From assembly GCF_000142905.1 (NCBI RefSeq), contig NW_013657663.1, positions 79,723-143,722 on the forward strand: a stretch of 64,000 nt of DNA, read 5' to 3'. A program made the translations under genes and the position numbers. Numbering within the stretch: position 1 is the stretch's first letter; each line of letters starts with the position of its first letter. Of this stretch, positions 39,893 through 48,666 are shown in pieces. Origin of the DNA: Thecamonas trahens ATCC 50062. Its lineage: Eukaryota > Apusozoa > Apusomonadida > Apusomonadidae. Below the pieces are notes generated by a model. It was not told the DNA's origin. It did not search any database and saw nothing but the letters and a program-made list of their open reading frames with translations.

Positions 39893-41476
39893 ATGAGTAT
39901 CCCTCGCGCAGTGGCGCCGCCTGGGCACGAGCTCGGCAGTCCTGCCCCCGGTGCGGCGACAGCAGGCGCGCAGAGCGTGACGACGGGCGTGGTCAAGCGG
40001 CCCGGACCGGCGCCGGCTGAGGATACTTCTTCGGGAGGCGGCGGCACGTCGCTCGAGTACCTCCCGCATCAGCGCATCGCAGCTGTGCTGGATGAAGTGG
40101 CGGCCATGAAAGCCAAGGTCGCTCGGCAGGACGCCCGCTTTGCTGCAGACACCGCCGCTCTGCGCATGGATCTCAACGCAGCTCGCGCCCTTTACTCAGC
40201 TCCGCTACCTGTGCCACCTGCTGACGACGCCGCCGAGCATGTGTGCCCTGATGGCTCACTGAGGAGCGTCATGCACATGGATCCGGCGACGCGGGCTGCG
40301 TTTGAGACTCAGGGCCGCGCCCTGGCGGACAGCCTGGGTGCTGGCGACGAGTCGTCGGCGCTGACCCACATCCAAGCCCGAGCCCCGCTGGGATCGAGCG
40401 TCCTGCGCGGCGTGCTCCGCACAGTGCCCGATGATCAGACCCGAGAGGCTGTTGCAGCTCGTCCGGGGGCTGCGTTTGCCGCCTCGCCGGCGCGCGGCAC
40501 CAAGCCGGCACCAGAGGAGCTGCAGCTGTGGGAGGAGGCCAACTCAGCGCTTGCTCGTGAGCGAGCAGCCAACGCCGCCACACGCGACACCATCGTCCGT
40601 CTCCGCCACCAGCTTGCTGCCGGCGACACCGAGCTGAGAGTAGCCATAGAGGACAACGCCGCGCTCCGCCGCGAAGTCGCTGATGCTAAGGCCGAGCTCG
40701 ACGCTGTCAAGGCCGAGCTCGACGCCCAGCTCGCGGCCCAGGCCCGTGCCCTCGCCGAACAAGAGCGGGAGCGCTCGCGTGCGCTTGCTGAGCTTGACGA
40801 ACTCCGCACCCTCTCCGCTCGGGTCTCGGATCACTACCCGCGGTTGCTTCGCGAACAGAACGAGCTCCTTGCTGCCGAGCAAGCTAAGATCGACGAGCTC
40901 CGCGCCGCCATCAAGGCCCAGCGCGCCGAGCAGGCCGGCATTCCGCTCGAGACGCAACGGGAGCTCCAGGCCAATGCTTCCAAGCTGGCCTCGCTCCAGC
41001 AAGCCCGTGCTACCCTTGAGCAAGAGCTTGCTACGGCTTCCGCCTCGCAAGCCGAGGGAGCCGACCACGCTGCCCAGGCCTCGGCTCTTGATTCGCGCAT
41101 CGCCCACGAACGTGCCCGTATCGAACAGCTCAAGGACGCCATGCGAGCCGAGGCGCGCCAGCCGGCAGCCATTGCACCGTCCACCCTGGCGCCGGCACCC
41201 GTACACAACCGCGACCTCACCCACGATCCGGTCTTTTCGCGGATGGATGCGCTGCGGACGTCGTCGTTCTCCTCGCGCGGACTCCCGCCGCCCGTCTCCG
41301 CTCCTCGGGCCACCTCTCGGCGGGTCTTTGGCCCTTCGTCCGACACTACCCTTTCAAACATCGGTCTCGACCTTGCATCGCTTCGCCCTGCGCTCGAGAC
41401 CTCGTTTGCGCGCTACGGCCCGCCGCCGCCGCGGGCTCCTACCGCCGGCATCGGTCTGCGATCGCTCTACCCGTAG
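39893..41476 (+). CDS. Long coiled-coil protein, function unknown
   Basis: I do not recognise this 527-residue protein. The N-terminal 200 residues are low complexity with a short helix ([19 protein letters not shown]). Residues about 200-430 form an extended Ala/Glu/Leu/Arg coiled coil ([44 protein letters not shown]). The C-terminal 100 residues are Ser/Pro/Arg-rich ([22 protein letters not shown]) and may bind microtubules or be phosphorylated, but this is inference. Neighbouring genes for microtubule proteins make a cytoskeletal role conceivable. The ATG at 39893 directly follows the C/CA-rich leader. The stop is 11 bp from the convergent small membrane protein gene. Confidence 0.72.
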   Translation: MSIPRAVAPPGHELGSPAPGAATAGAQSVTTGVVKRPGPAPAEDTSSGGGGTSLEYLPHQRIAAVLDEVAAMKAKVARQDARFAADTAALRMDLNAARALYSAPLPVPPADDAAEHVCPDGSLRSVMHMDPATRAAFETQGRALADSLGAGDESSALTHIQARAPLGSSVLRGVLRTVPDDQTREAVAARPGAAFAASPARGTKPAPEELQLWEEANSALARERAANAATRDTIVRLRHQLAAGDTELRVAIEDNAALRREVADAKAELDAVKAELDAQLAAQARALAEQERERSRALAELDELRTLSARVSDHYPRLLREQNELLAAEQAKIDELRAAIKAQRAEQAGIPLETQRELQANASKLASLQQARATLEQELATASASQAEGADHAAQASALDSRIAHERARIEQLKDAMRAEARQPAAIAPSTLAPAPVHNRDLTHDPVFSRMDALRTSSFSSRGLPPPVSAPRATSRRVFGPSSDTTLSNIGLDLASLRPALETSFARYGPPPPRAPTAGIGLRSLYP

Positions 41477-41487
41477 CCACACAGCAG

Positions 41488-41793
41488 TCACAGCCGTCCA
41501 AACTCCAGCAGCGACGGAAACGCGGGATCGTCGAGTCCTGTTGCCTTCCCCTCTCTGTTTTCTCCGGAGCAATCCTTAGCCCCAGCCGGCCACATGCCCA
41601 ACTGCCGCGCGCGATCCTCTGCCCATGGGAACAAGGCGTCGAGGTCGAGGCCGGCAGCCGTGGCGAGGACGACCCCGGCCGCGGTGACCACCAGTGCCAC
41701 AGCACATGGCGCCAACACCCGCTCTACCAGCCGGGCGAGCCAGCTCGTGCCGGCTACAGCAGCACTTGCCGCCGCGTCCGTCGACGTCGCCAT
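41488..41793 (-). CDS. Small single-pass membrane protein, unknown
   Basis: The 101-residue frame starts MATSTDAAASAAVAG, has an amphipathic segment (WLARLVERVL), one hydrophobic helix (APCAVALVVTAAGVVLATAAG, about 31-51) and a soluble tail. No family was recognised. It fits exactly between the convergent coiled-coil gene (11 bp) and the Spiral2-like gene (75 bp), and the ATG at 41793 is preceded by no further in-frame Met. The alternative is that it is untranslated sequence that happens to be open, which at this GC content is possible. Confidence is therefore moderate. Confidence 0.5.
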   Translation of the reverse strand: MATSTDAAASAAVAGTSWLARLVERVLAPCAVALVVTAAGVVLATAAGLDLDALFPWAEDRARQLGMWPAGAKDCSGENREGKATGLDDPAFPSLLEFGRL

Positions 41794-41868
41794 AGTCGAG
41801 TATCCAGCCGGGGAGCCGGCCTGTTGTGGTCACAGACACTACCATTCAATGTCATCTCCCGCCACGGA

Positions 41869-44418
41869 TCAGTCGTCCATCAGCATTGTGATGAGAAGGC
41901 CAAAGAGACGGGCGGCGCGAGTTCCCTGGGGTGTCGGCTCGGAGGCGAGCGTCTCCAGCACGTCGCATGCGCGCGAGACAAGCGCTGGATAGAGGTCAAG
42001 GCTGGCATCGGCAGCAGCGGCGAGCCAGTCCAGGCCGAGCGGAACATGATCGGGCGAGTGGACCATGTCTTCCACAAGCGCCGTGAGTACACCCTCGAGA
42101 GTGTGAGGGCGCACGTCGCGGACAACAGGTCCAATGTCCGCGAGCATGTGGAAGAGCTGCGTCGTGTGTGCGGCGCCGCCCTCGAGCAGCAGTGAGAGCG
42201 CCCGGTCGACATGGCCGGCAGCCAGCGCCGTGTGCGCGTTCTGGACCACCGACGGTGCTGTCTCGGCGGCCGCAGCCATGGCCGCTTCGCTCGGCCCGCG
42301 CGCCGGCGGCGCCGACCCGACAGCAGCGGCTGCAGCAGCCCGCTCCTCGGCGGCCCGTGCGAGGGCAGCTCGTGCGAGCTCACCGGCGACTTGCTCCACG
42401 GCCTTGGCCGCACTCTCGACACGCGACCCAAGCAGATCCAGAGCTTCCTGGGACTGGCGCTCCAGCGTCTCCATTGACGTTGTCAGCGAGTCTACCACCG
42501 CACCAAGGGCAGACGTGACGGCTTCGGGTGCCCAGCCTCCCGGCCTGGACGACGGCAGGTGCAGCAGCGGCTCGGGCTCGGGCTCGGGCTCGGGCGGCGT
42601 CGGCAGGCGTTCAGAGACTGGCGAGGCAATGGGCTCGGAGAGTATTGAAGCCGGCGGTGAGCTGGGTGTTGGTGACCGCGACGATGGGCTCGAGAGTGGC
42701 GGTGCACGAGAGCGTGGTGCCGGGATTCGCGACGACGAGCGCGAACGGCCGCGCCCATGGACAGCAGTCGCCTTGGGCGAGTGCCGAGCCCGGCTGACCG
42801 GGCGACTACCATGGTGCATCGAAGTCTCCAGCGCTGCTGTCGACTCCCGCAAGCTCTGCATTTCCTCTGCCTGGCTTGCGTACCGCTTTTCTTGTGCGAC
42901 CTGCAGGTTGAGCAGGGCCTGGACCTGGCGCGAGAGCTCGGCCTGCGCCGCCTGCTGCTCCTCGAGCCGATCGAGGACAGCCTGCGAGAGGTTGAGATCC
43001 GGGTGTGGCGCGACTGAGTCGGAGTCACGCGCGAGAAGACTCAAGTCGACACCGGTCCGGGAGACTTGCGGCGGTGCGGACGGGACCGGCGAGAGCGGCT
43101 TGAAAAGCGGGTCGGCGAGCGGTGTCCGTGCCACCCGACCGACGCGGTGAACTGAGCGCGAGGCTGCTGGCGTCCGCTTCCCGGGCGTCTGAAATCGACG
43201 GAGAGAAGTGTTAGCAAACGATGCCGACATCGAGACGTGGCCGGGCAGCGAGGCCGACGAGCCAAGCGGTGCGCGGGTGGCCCAGTACGGGTGGACGTGG
43301 CGCGCGCCAAGGCCGACGGTCCACTCGGTTCCTCCAAGAAGCGCGTCGGGATCAACCGGCTCGGGCGGCATGCCGTCGGGTCCAGGCAAGTCGCGGAAAA
43401 GAGCCAGCGCGACGCCGACTAGCTCGCGGACCTTGCGGAACTTGTCAAACTTGTGACGCTCGAGGTGGACAATCATGTCTGGCGCAATGACCGAGAGTGC
43501 CGGCCCCATGCGGAGCGCAAAGACAATGAGCGCGCCGGCGGCAGCACGCCGCGCCTGCCACTCGTCGAGCGCCAGCGCGTTGACAAGGGCGGTGAGGTAT
43601 GCCGGGATCCACGGAATGAGCGCGTCGCCGAGCACGTCAACCAGCTTGCCCGCGGCCTCAAACAGCGGCTCCACCGCCAGCAGCGACGCGGTCGACGAGA
43701 TGAGGTCTAGCACCTTGAGCCCTATTTTGGGCATTTCGGCCTTTAGCACGGCCGCCGAGACCGAGCCGATGAGCGCGGCGATGGCGGCGCCAGCTCCACG
43801 ATGGACGCTGACGTTGAGGGTGACCAGCTGTGAGAGGAGCGGCGCCAGATATGGCGCAATGCCTGAGGTTTCTGGTGCACTGCTGTCGAGCGGGACAACC
43901 GCGTACTCACCGAGAATGCTCACAGTAGCCGCGATGGCCTCGGCCAGTTGAGCATCGCCCTCTTGGATGCGAGCAACAAGTACGGCCATGACCTTGCTCG
44001 CCAGCGTACGTGCAAAGGACGGATGCGCCTCTGCCAAACCCTCTACAACCACTAGCGCCTGTTTGCGGGCCATAGTTGCATCCATCCGTGCGGCAAGCAT
44101 GCCAAGCAGCAGGCCGGCACGAGTCGAGGTGAGCCCCGGATCAGTGGCGAGGGCAGCGAGCTGTGCAGCGGCGGTCTCTGCTGTGTCCTCGTCGGCGAGT
44201 CTCAGCAGAGCGTTGGCCACGGTTGCCCTCCACGACTCGCCACCATGTCCCCTCCGCTCGCCTCTTCGTCCTCCGCTCCCTTCAGCCAGCGAGCTGTTGT
44301 TGCCGTGAACCCGCCTGCTGCCGGCGACTCGCCCGTGCCCGCCAGCCCGGTGGTTGTGCCTGCTGCTGCGCTCGTCTCCAGGCCCGAGTAGCTGGGAGAG
44401 CGCGAGGAGGGTGGTCAT
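41869..44418 (-). CDS. HEAT-repeat microtubule-associated protein, Spiral2/TORTIFOLIA1-like
   Basis: Plant Spiral2/TORTIFOLIA1 proteins bind microtubules and microtubule minus ends. This 849-residue protein has a HEAT array at about 60-330 (ALLRLADEDTAETAAAQLAAL, HPSFARTLASKVMAVLVARI, LVTLNVSVHRGAGAAIAALIG, WQARRAAAGALIVFALRMG, RHKFDKFRKVRELVGVALA), in the spacing of the TOR1 N-terminus. A central coiled coil (about 500-560) and a Ser/Arg/Pro-rich linker follow. The last 110 residues (AHTALAAGHVDRALSLLLEGG, then MLADIGPVVRDVRPHTLEGVL) resemble the TOR1 C-terminal domain, including the TGPVL-like turn. The start at 44418 follows a C-rich leader on the coding strand. Family call is by architecture, so moderate confidence. 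Confidence 0.7.
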   Translation of the reverse strand: MTTLLALSQLLGPGDERSSRHNHRAGGHGRVAGSRRVHGNNSSLAEGSGGRRGERRGHGGESWRATVANALLRLADEDTAETAAAQLAALATDPGLTSTRAGLLLGMLAARMDATMARKQALVVVEGLAEAHPSFARTLASKVMAVLVARIQEGDAQLAEAIAATVSILGEYAVVPLDSSAPETSGIAPYLAPLLSQLVTLNVSVHRGAGAAIAALIGSVSAAVLKAEMPKIGLKVLDLISSTASLLAVEPLFEAAGKLVDVLGDALIPWIPAYLTALVNALALDEWQARRAAAGALIVFALRMGPALSVIAPDMIVHLERHKFDKFRKVRELVGVALALFRDLPGPDGMPPEPVDPDALLGGTEWTVGLGARHVHPYWATRAPLGSSASLPGHVSMSASFANTSLRRFQTPGKRTPAASRSVHRVGRVARTPLADPLFKPLSPVPSAPPQVSRTGVDLSLLARDSDSVAPHPDLNLSQAVLDRLEEQQAAQAELSRQVQALLNLQVAQEKRYASQAEEMQSLRESTAALETSMHHGSRPVSRARHSPKATAVHGRGRSRSSSRIPAPRSRAPPLSSPSSRSPTPSSPPASILSEPIASPVSERLPTPPEPEPEPEPLLHLPSSRPGGWAPEAVTSALGAVVDSLTTSMETLERQSQEALDLLGSRVESAAKAVEQVAGELARAALARAAEERAAAAAAVGSAPPARGPSEAAMAAAAETAPSVVQNAHTALAAGHVDRALSLLLEGGAAHTTQLFHMLADIGPVVRDVRPHTLEGVLTALVEDMVHSPDHVPLGLDWLAAAADASLDLYPALVSRACDVLETLASEPTPQGTRAARLFGLLITMLMDD

Positions 44419-44500
44419 AGTGTATGGGAGGGGTGGGGAGGGGTGGGGAGGGGTGGGGAGGGGTGGGGAGGGGTGGGGGGTGGGGGGTGGGGGGGGTGGA
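44419..44500. repeat. GGGGAGGGGT tract upstream of the Spiral2-like gene
   Basis: About seven GGGGTGGGGAGG-type units run from 44425 to 44500 on the + strand, directly upstream of the minus-strand start at 44418. The tract could form G-quadruplexes on the + strand and reads as a C-rich leader on the mRNA strand. A similar tract lies upstream of ALG2. Confidence 0.85.
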
Positions 44501-44597
44501 GCGTTGCGCACGAGGGGCGCGTCGACCAGTGGCAGGCAACTGGCGCCGAAAGCAGAGGCCAGGGAGACGGGCAAGCAGCCGCCTGTGATGAGCAAAA

Positions 44598-47096
44598 CTA
44601 CATGACCATCCTATCCTTCAATGTTGCTGCTGCTTCGCGTTCGATACGTGAGCTTCTTTCTGCGGTCACTGGATGGCGAGGTAAATTGCACGGTGTGTGG
44701 AGGCGAGGGCGGTGCAAAGGCACGCGGCCGCAAGCCCACATTCCGCATCTGTCCCAACTATGTTGCATGATCACCTGCCTCGGGCTGCGCAGCCAGCTCC
44801 GCGGCACGATTCTTGAGGGCATTGACGGTGGGGTCGAGGCCGGGACGGTGATGGAGGCGTTGAACGACGATGCCCAATGCGCCTCTTCGCGTTGGCGAAC
44901 AGGGTCAAGATAGGGTTGAAGAAAGTCGAGGCGGAGGATTTCCGACGCCGTGGGTCTCTCATTCGGGTCCTTGGCGAGCATGGCTTGGACAAGGTCGGAG
45001 AGTTCCACCGAGTAGCACTCGGGGATGTCGGGAGTGCGGCGGTCAACGATGGTTTCCAATAGCGACTGGAGGTCGGCAGCCTTGAACGGGTACGTGAGGG
45101 CGCACATACGGAAGAGGAGGGTGCCGAGGCCCCAGATGTCGTTCTTCTGGGTGTACGAGAGGCCCTGACAGAGCTCGGGGGACATGTAGTAGGGCGTGCC
45201 GACGCGAGTCTGGCGCATGGATGACTCGGTCTCGAGCTCGGCCGAGAGGCCAAAGTCTGCGAGGCGAAGGGTGTTGTCTGCTGCGATCATGACGTTCGGT
45301 GCCTTGATATCGCGGTGGAGGTACTTGTTGGCGTGGCAGTAGTCGAGGGCGGCGACCAGCTGGGCAAACCATGTGAGGACGGTCCTCTCGGAAAAGTACA
45401 TTTGCGTTGCGCGCTGCTCCTTGATGCGCGAGTCGAGGTCGCCGAGTTCGACGTGCTCCATGACAATGTGGAGGACTTTGTCGTGGACAAACGACTCGTA
45501 GTGCTTGACAATGTGCGGGTGGGTGAGCTCGCCAAGGGCCTGGACCTCGAGCGCGGCGCAGAGCGCATCCTTGGCGGTGAACGACGACATGTTGATCTTC
45601 TTCATGACCACCATCTTGCCGGTCTGGCGATGGCGGGTGAGGTAGACCGAGCCCGAGGTGCCTGACGCGAGAGGCTCGAGGACGAGGTACTCGTCGACTC
45701 GGGCTTCAGAGTGGCTGCCCTTGCCAGGCTCGAGCCCGCTCGACCACGATTTGGATTTTGTCATCGAGTCGCGGAGCGACTTGGGCTCGAGCGTGCTGTT
45801 GTCCTCAGCGCCAGACGCGGCGGCGGCGCGGACTGCGGCTTCCCAGTCGGCACCGAGTCCGTCGTGGGTGTTGGCCCGCTCGACAGGCGTAACCGGGTCT
45901 GGGTTGAGAGTGGGCGTCGATGCGCCGACAATGTTGACGTCGGGGAACGGGCTACAGACGACAGACGGCGAGTCGGGCTCGGTCGAGGCTGACGCGACCG
46001 AGCCTCGAGATGTGGCGCGTGAAAGCGCGCCACACGACGACCGGTCACCGGACGAGTACTTGCTCAGGCCCACCGACGAGCCTATGTCGGTCCGGGCAAT
46101 CGAGGCCTGCTGAAGCGAGACTTCGTGGCTCACCATGTCGGACGACGACTTGGTGCCTTTGACCTTGATGCGACGGCGTGGGCGGTCGGGTTCTGTCTCG
46201 CGTCCAGGGTCACGGGCCTTGTCTTTGCCGCGGGCTCTATCCTTTTCGCGATACTTGGACCGGGCCTTGTCCTTGTCCTTGTCCTTGGCCCTGGCTTTCG
46301 CCTTGTCTTTGACCTTGTCCTTCCGCTTGGCCTTGTCTTTGACCTTGTCTTTCCGCTTAGCCTTAGCCTTGTCCTTCCGCTTGTCCTTGTCCTTGTCCTT
46401 GACCTTGACGCGGACCTTGGAGCGGGTCGGGTCTCGGTCGACCGATGATGGATGCGACCATGAGCGCTCGGTCGAATTCGTGCGAGAGGAGCGCTCGGAA
46501 GAGTTGCTTGGGCCGCGGTGGCCACGCGAGCCGGTCTCGAGAATGCCAGCGCGCAAAAGCTCGCCGCGCATGAAAGAGGAGAGGTCGACAGCGCCGCCTC
46601 CGGGTGACGTCAGGTCGTCATGGGTGGCGGAGCGCTTGCTAAGCGGCGCCATTCCGACGGGGGCGAGCGGGGTCAGGCGTGTTTGCGACGAGCGCCTGCG
46701 GATGGCACGCTGCGAGGAGGAGCGGCCGGCGGTGGCGAGGTGGACAGGCGAGCGAGAGCGTGAGTTGGAGCCGAGTCGTGAAGCCGATCCCCGGTCGTAG
46801 GCATCAGAGAGGTACTGGATGCCGTCGTGTGGTGCGAGCGGGGTGTGCCCACGTGGGTGTGGCGGTCGCGCATCAGAAACAGGGAGTAAAGGTGCTGATG
46901 CGCGTGGGTCAGCACGTGCCGAACTCGGGCCGCTGAAACGGTGCGGGGACAGCCTGGGCTCGTCGTGGGACGAGAGCGAGGCCCTGCGGCCGTGGCGCCC
47001 GTGACCAGAGGAGGGGGCCCGAAGCGGTGGAAGCAACTCAGACGGGGGCGAGCCGCCCGTGTGTGGCGCGGACGGCGTCCGCCGGTGCCGCGGCAT
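44598..47096 (-). CDS. NEK-family protein kinase with long disordered N-terminus
   Basis: The 832-residue protein has a NIMA-related kinase domain at about 469-722: LASGTSGSVYL, MVVMKKINMSSF, HPHIVKHYESF, HIVMEHVELGDL, HRDIKAPNVMI, LADFGLSAELE, GTPYYMSPELCQGLSY, KNDIWGLGTLLFRM and RPTASEILRLDFL. These are NEK-like signatures with intact catalytic residues. The first 460 residues are Ser/Arg-rich with a KDKDKDKRKDKAKAK run (about 235-300). NEKs act in cell cycle and cilia. The C-terminal 100 residues after the kinase show no coiled coil. ATG at 47096. A second, shorter start is possible but not indicated. It is divergent from RasGEF, 1.57 kb away. Confidence 0.85.
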   Translation of the reverse strand: MPRHRRTPSAPHTGGSPPSELLPPLRAPSSGHGRHGRRASLSSHDEPRLSPHRFSGPSSARADPRASAPLLPVSDARPPHPRGHTPLAPHDGIQYLSDAYDRGSASRLGSNSRSRSPVHLATAGRSSSQRAIRRRSSQTRLTPLAPVGMAPLSKRSATHDDLTSPGGGAVDLSSFMRGELLRAGILETGSRGHRGPSNSSERSSRTNSTERSWSHPSSVDRDPTRSKVRVKVKDKDKDKRKDKAKAKRKDKVKDKAKRKDKVKDKAKARAKDKDKDKARSKYREKDRARGKDKARDPGRETEPDRPRRRIKVKGTKSSSDMVSHEVSLQQASIARTDIGSSVGLSKYSSGDRSSCGALSRATSRGSVASASTEPDSPSVVCSPFPDVNIVGASTPTLNPDPVTPVERANTHDGLGADWEAAVRAAAASGAEDNSTLEPKSLRDSMTKSKSWSSGLEPGKGSHSEARVDEYLVLEPLASGTSGSVYLTRHRQTGKMVVMKKINMSSFTAKDALCAALEVQALGELTHPHIVKHYESFVHDKVLHIVMEHVELGDLDSRIKEQRATQMYFSERTVLTWFAQLVAALDYCHANKYLHRDIKAPNVMIAADNTLRLADFGLSAELETESSMRQTRVGTPYYMSPELCQGLSYTQKNDIWGLGTLLFRMCALTYPFKAADLQSLLETIVDRRTPDIPECYSVELSDLVQAMLAKDPNERPTASEILRLDFLQPYLDPVRQREEAHWASSFNASITVPASTPPSMPSRIVPRSWLRSPRQVIMQHSWDRCGMWACGRVPLHRPRLHTPCNLPRHPVTAERSSRIEREAAATLKDRMVM

Positions 47097-48666
47097 GGGT
47101 GCAGACGCGGGTCAGCTGCAGGATGGCGCAGAAGGGCCAGCGAACACTCTGTGACTCAATCAATCAATCGGCGTTTGACTACGTTTGCAGAATTCCCTGG
47201 CAATAACTGCGGGTTCCGTCGTAGCGACGCGCAAAGTGGGACAGAATAGCAAGACGGGCGAGAGGAACACGGAGCGGACGCCACAGACACAGAGAGCGTC
47301 GCGCTAGTTGTTCCGGTTTCACTGCCTCGGCGGGTTTGGAAAGAGCCAAGTGCTTGTTGGTAGCCCGAGTGTCGCCCGGTGTGCCCGAGTGTCGGGGAGA
47401 GCTGGTTGCTGCAAGTGGGGGAGGAGGCGCGGCGAGTTGGCGGCTTTTGTGCGGCCACGAAAAACCCGCATTGTTTGCGCGGTGGCGGGTCAACGCAAGC
47501 GGCGAGACTGAGCCAATGTAGGGACATGGCGCCATCGGTCTGCGACAGCAATTGGTGAATGGCCGATGTGACTGTGCCGCTACCGCTACGCGAGACTACC
47601 GCCCGTAGGAGACATGCGCAGCGAGTGGACATCAGCCGTCGCCAAAAGCGATGATTGGTTGTCGACAGCCACATGACAAGATTGGACGACAGCTCGAATA
47701 ATGGTGCGGAGGTTATGATTGGCGTGGACCGCTTGTGGAAACCTGCTTAAGGTTGTGGAGAACAGGTTTGTGGTCGGTGCAGCGTGTGGCCAATGTACGA
47801 GTGGGAACGCGTCGAGCGGGCTGTATGTAGTTGGCTGTGCAGTAAGGTTGAGTATATCCAAGTGAAAAAGTCCTTGTGGTCTCATTCTGGCTGCGGGGGT
47901 TGTGAACGCCGGGTCGACAAGCCGCCCACTCGCGACTGCAGCGGCGCTCTCCTCCAACTACAGCGGCGAGGCCATTTGGTGTGGCGACCAACCAGCCGCT
48001 TGGGCTTGGTGGCGGTGATATGTTCGTGTGGTTGTAGTAACCCTTGACGGTACCGTCGTTCGGACGCGTTGTCGCGCGTCTCAACGTGAGCAACTCGATG
48101 ATGCTTGGCTTCCAGGTCACCGGCCGACACTGCGCGACGCCTGCTTGGTCTGTGGCTTGAGGTGGGAGGCGCGGCCGATGCGTGGCTCGCACGTAGGGCC
48201 TGCCTGCCGCTCGACGCTCATCCCGGCAACGCCGTTGTGTGCAACGTGGGCGACGAGCTCGCTGTTGTCGCGTGGAAGGCCTTGATGCAGTACCGTTTCC
48301 TGGCATCCTGCTCTCGTCCTCCAGGCTCGACGACGCGACTACCTCGCCTGCCGGAAGCTTCACGGTAAGCAATCGCGGCCGCGGACCTTTTGCGCCGCGC
48401 GCGGTGTCCATCTCTGCATCACCGACTGCTTTCTGTTGTGGCCCACCAGTGGCCACAGCAGCCATTACTACATTGTACTACTCCTTTACCGCGAAATGAT
48501 GGACGTTGCGACGTCTGTGGAGCGTCGCAGAGCGACACGATGCAAAAATTTGTCCATCCGTACGGTAAAGGAATAGCAAAATTTTCTGCAAAACCGGCCA
48601 GTACACCTGGTGTCCGGGCGTTGCAAGCCAGACACGCGTACAGCCACCGCACTTTCTTTGCTACCC
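47097..48666. other. 1.57-kb divergent region with no convincing gene
   Basis: This stretch separates the NEK and RasGEF starts. It differs from other gaps: few C/G homopolymers, a mix closer to coding sequence, many short frames on both strands, and TTTT/AAAA-rich parts (48540-48595). A plus-strand frame at 48105-48368 reads LLGLWLEVGGAADAWLA and ends LAVVAWKALMQYRF, which looks protein-like, but it lacks a clear start context, and no family was recognised. No tRNA, snRNA or rRNA signature was found by eye. It may hold an uncharacterised ncRNA, a decayed gene or just two promoters. Confidence 0.4.
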
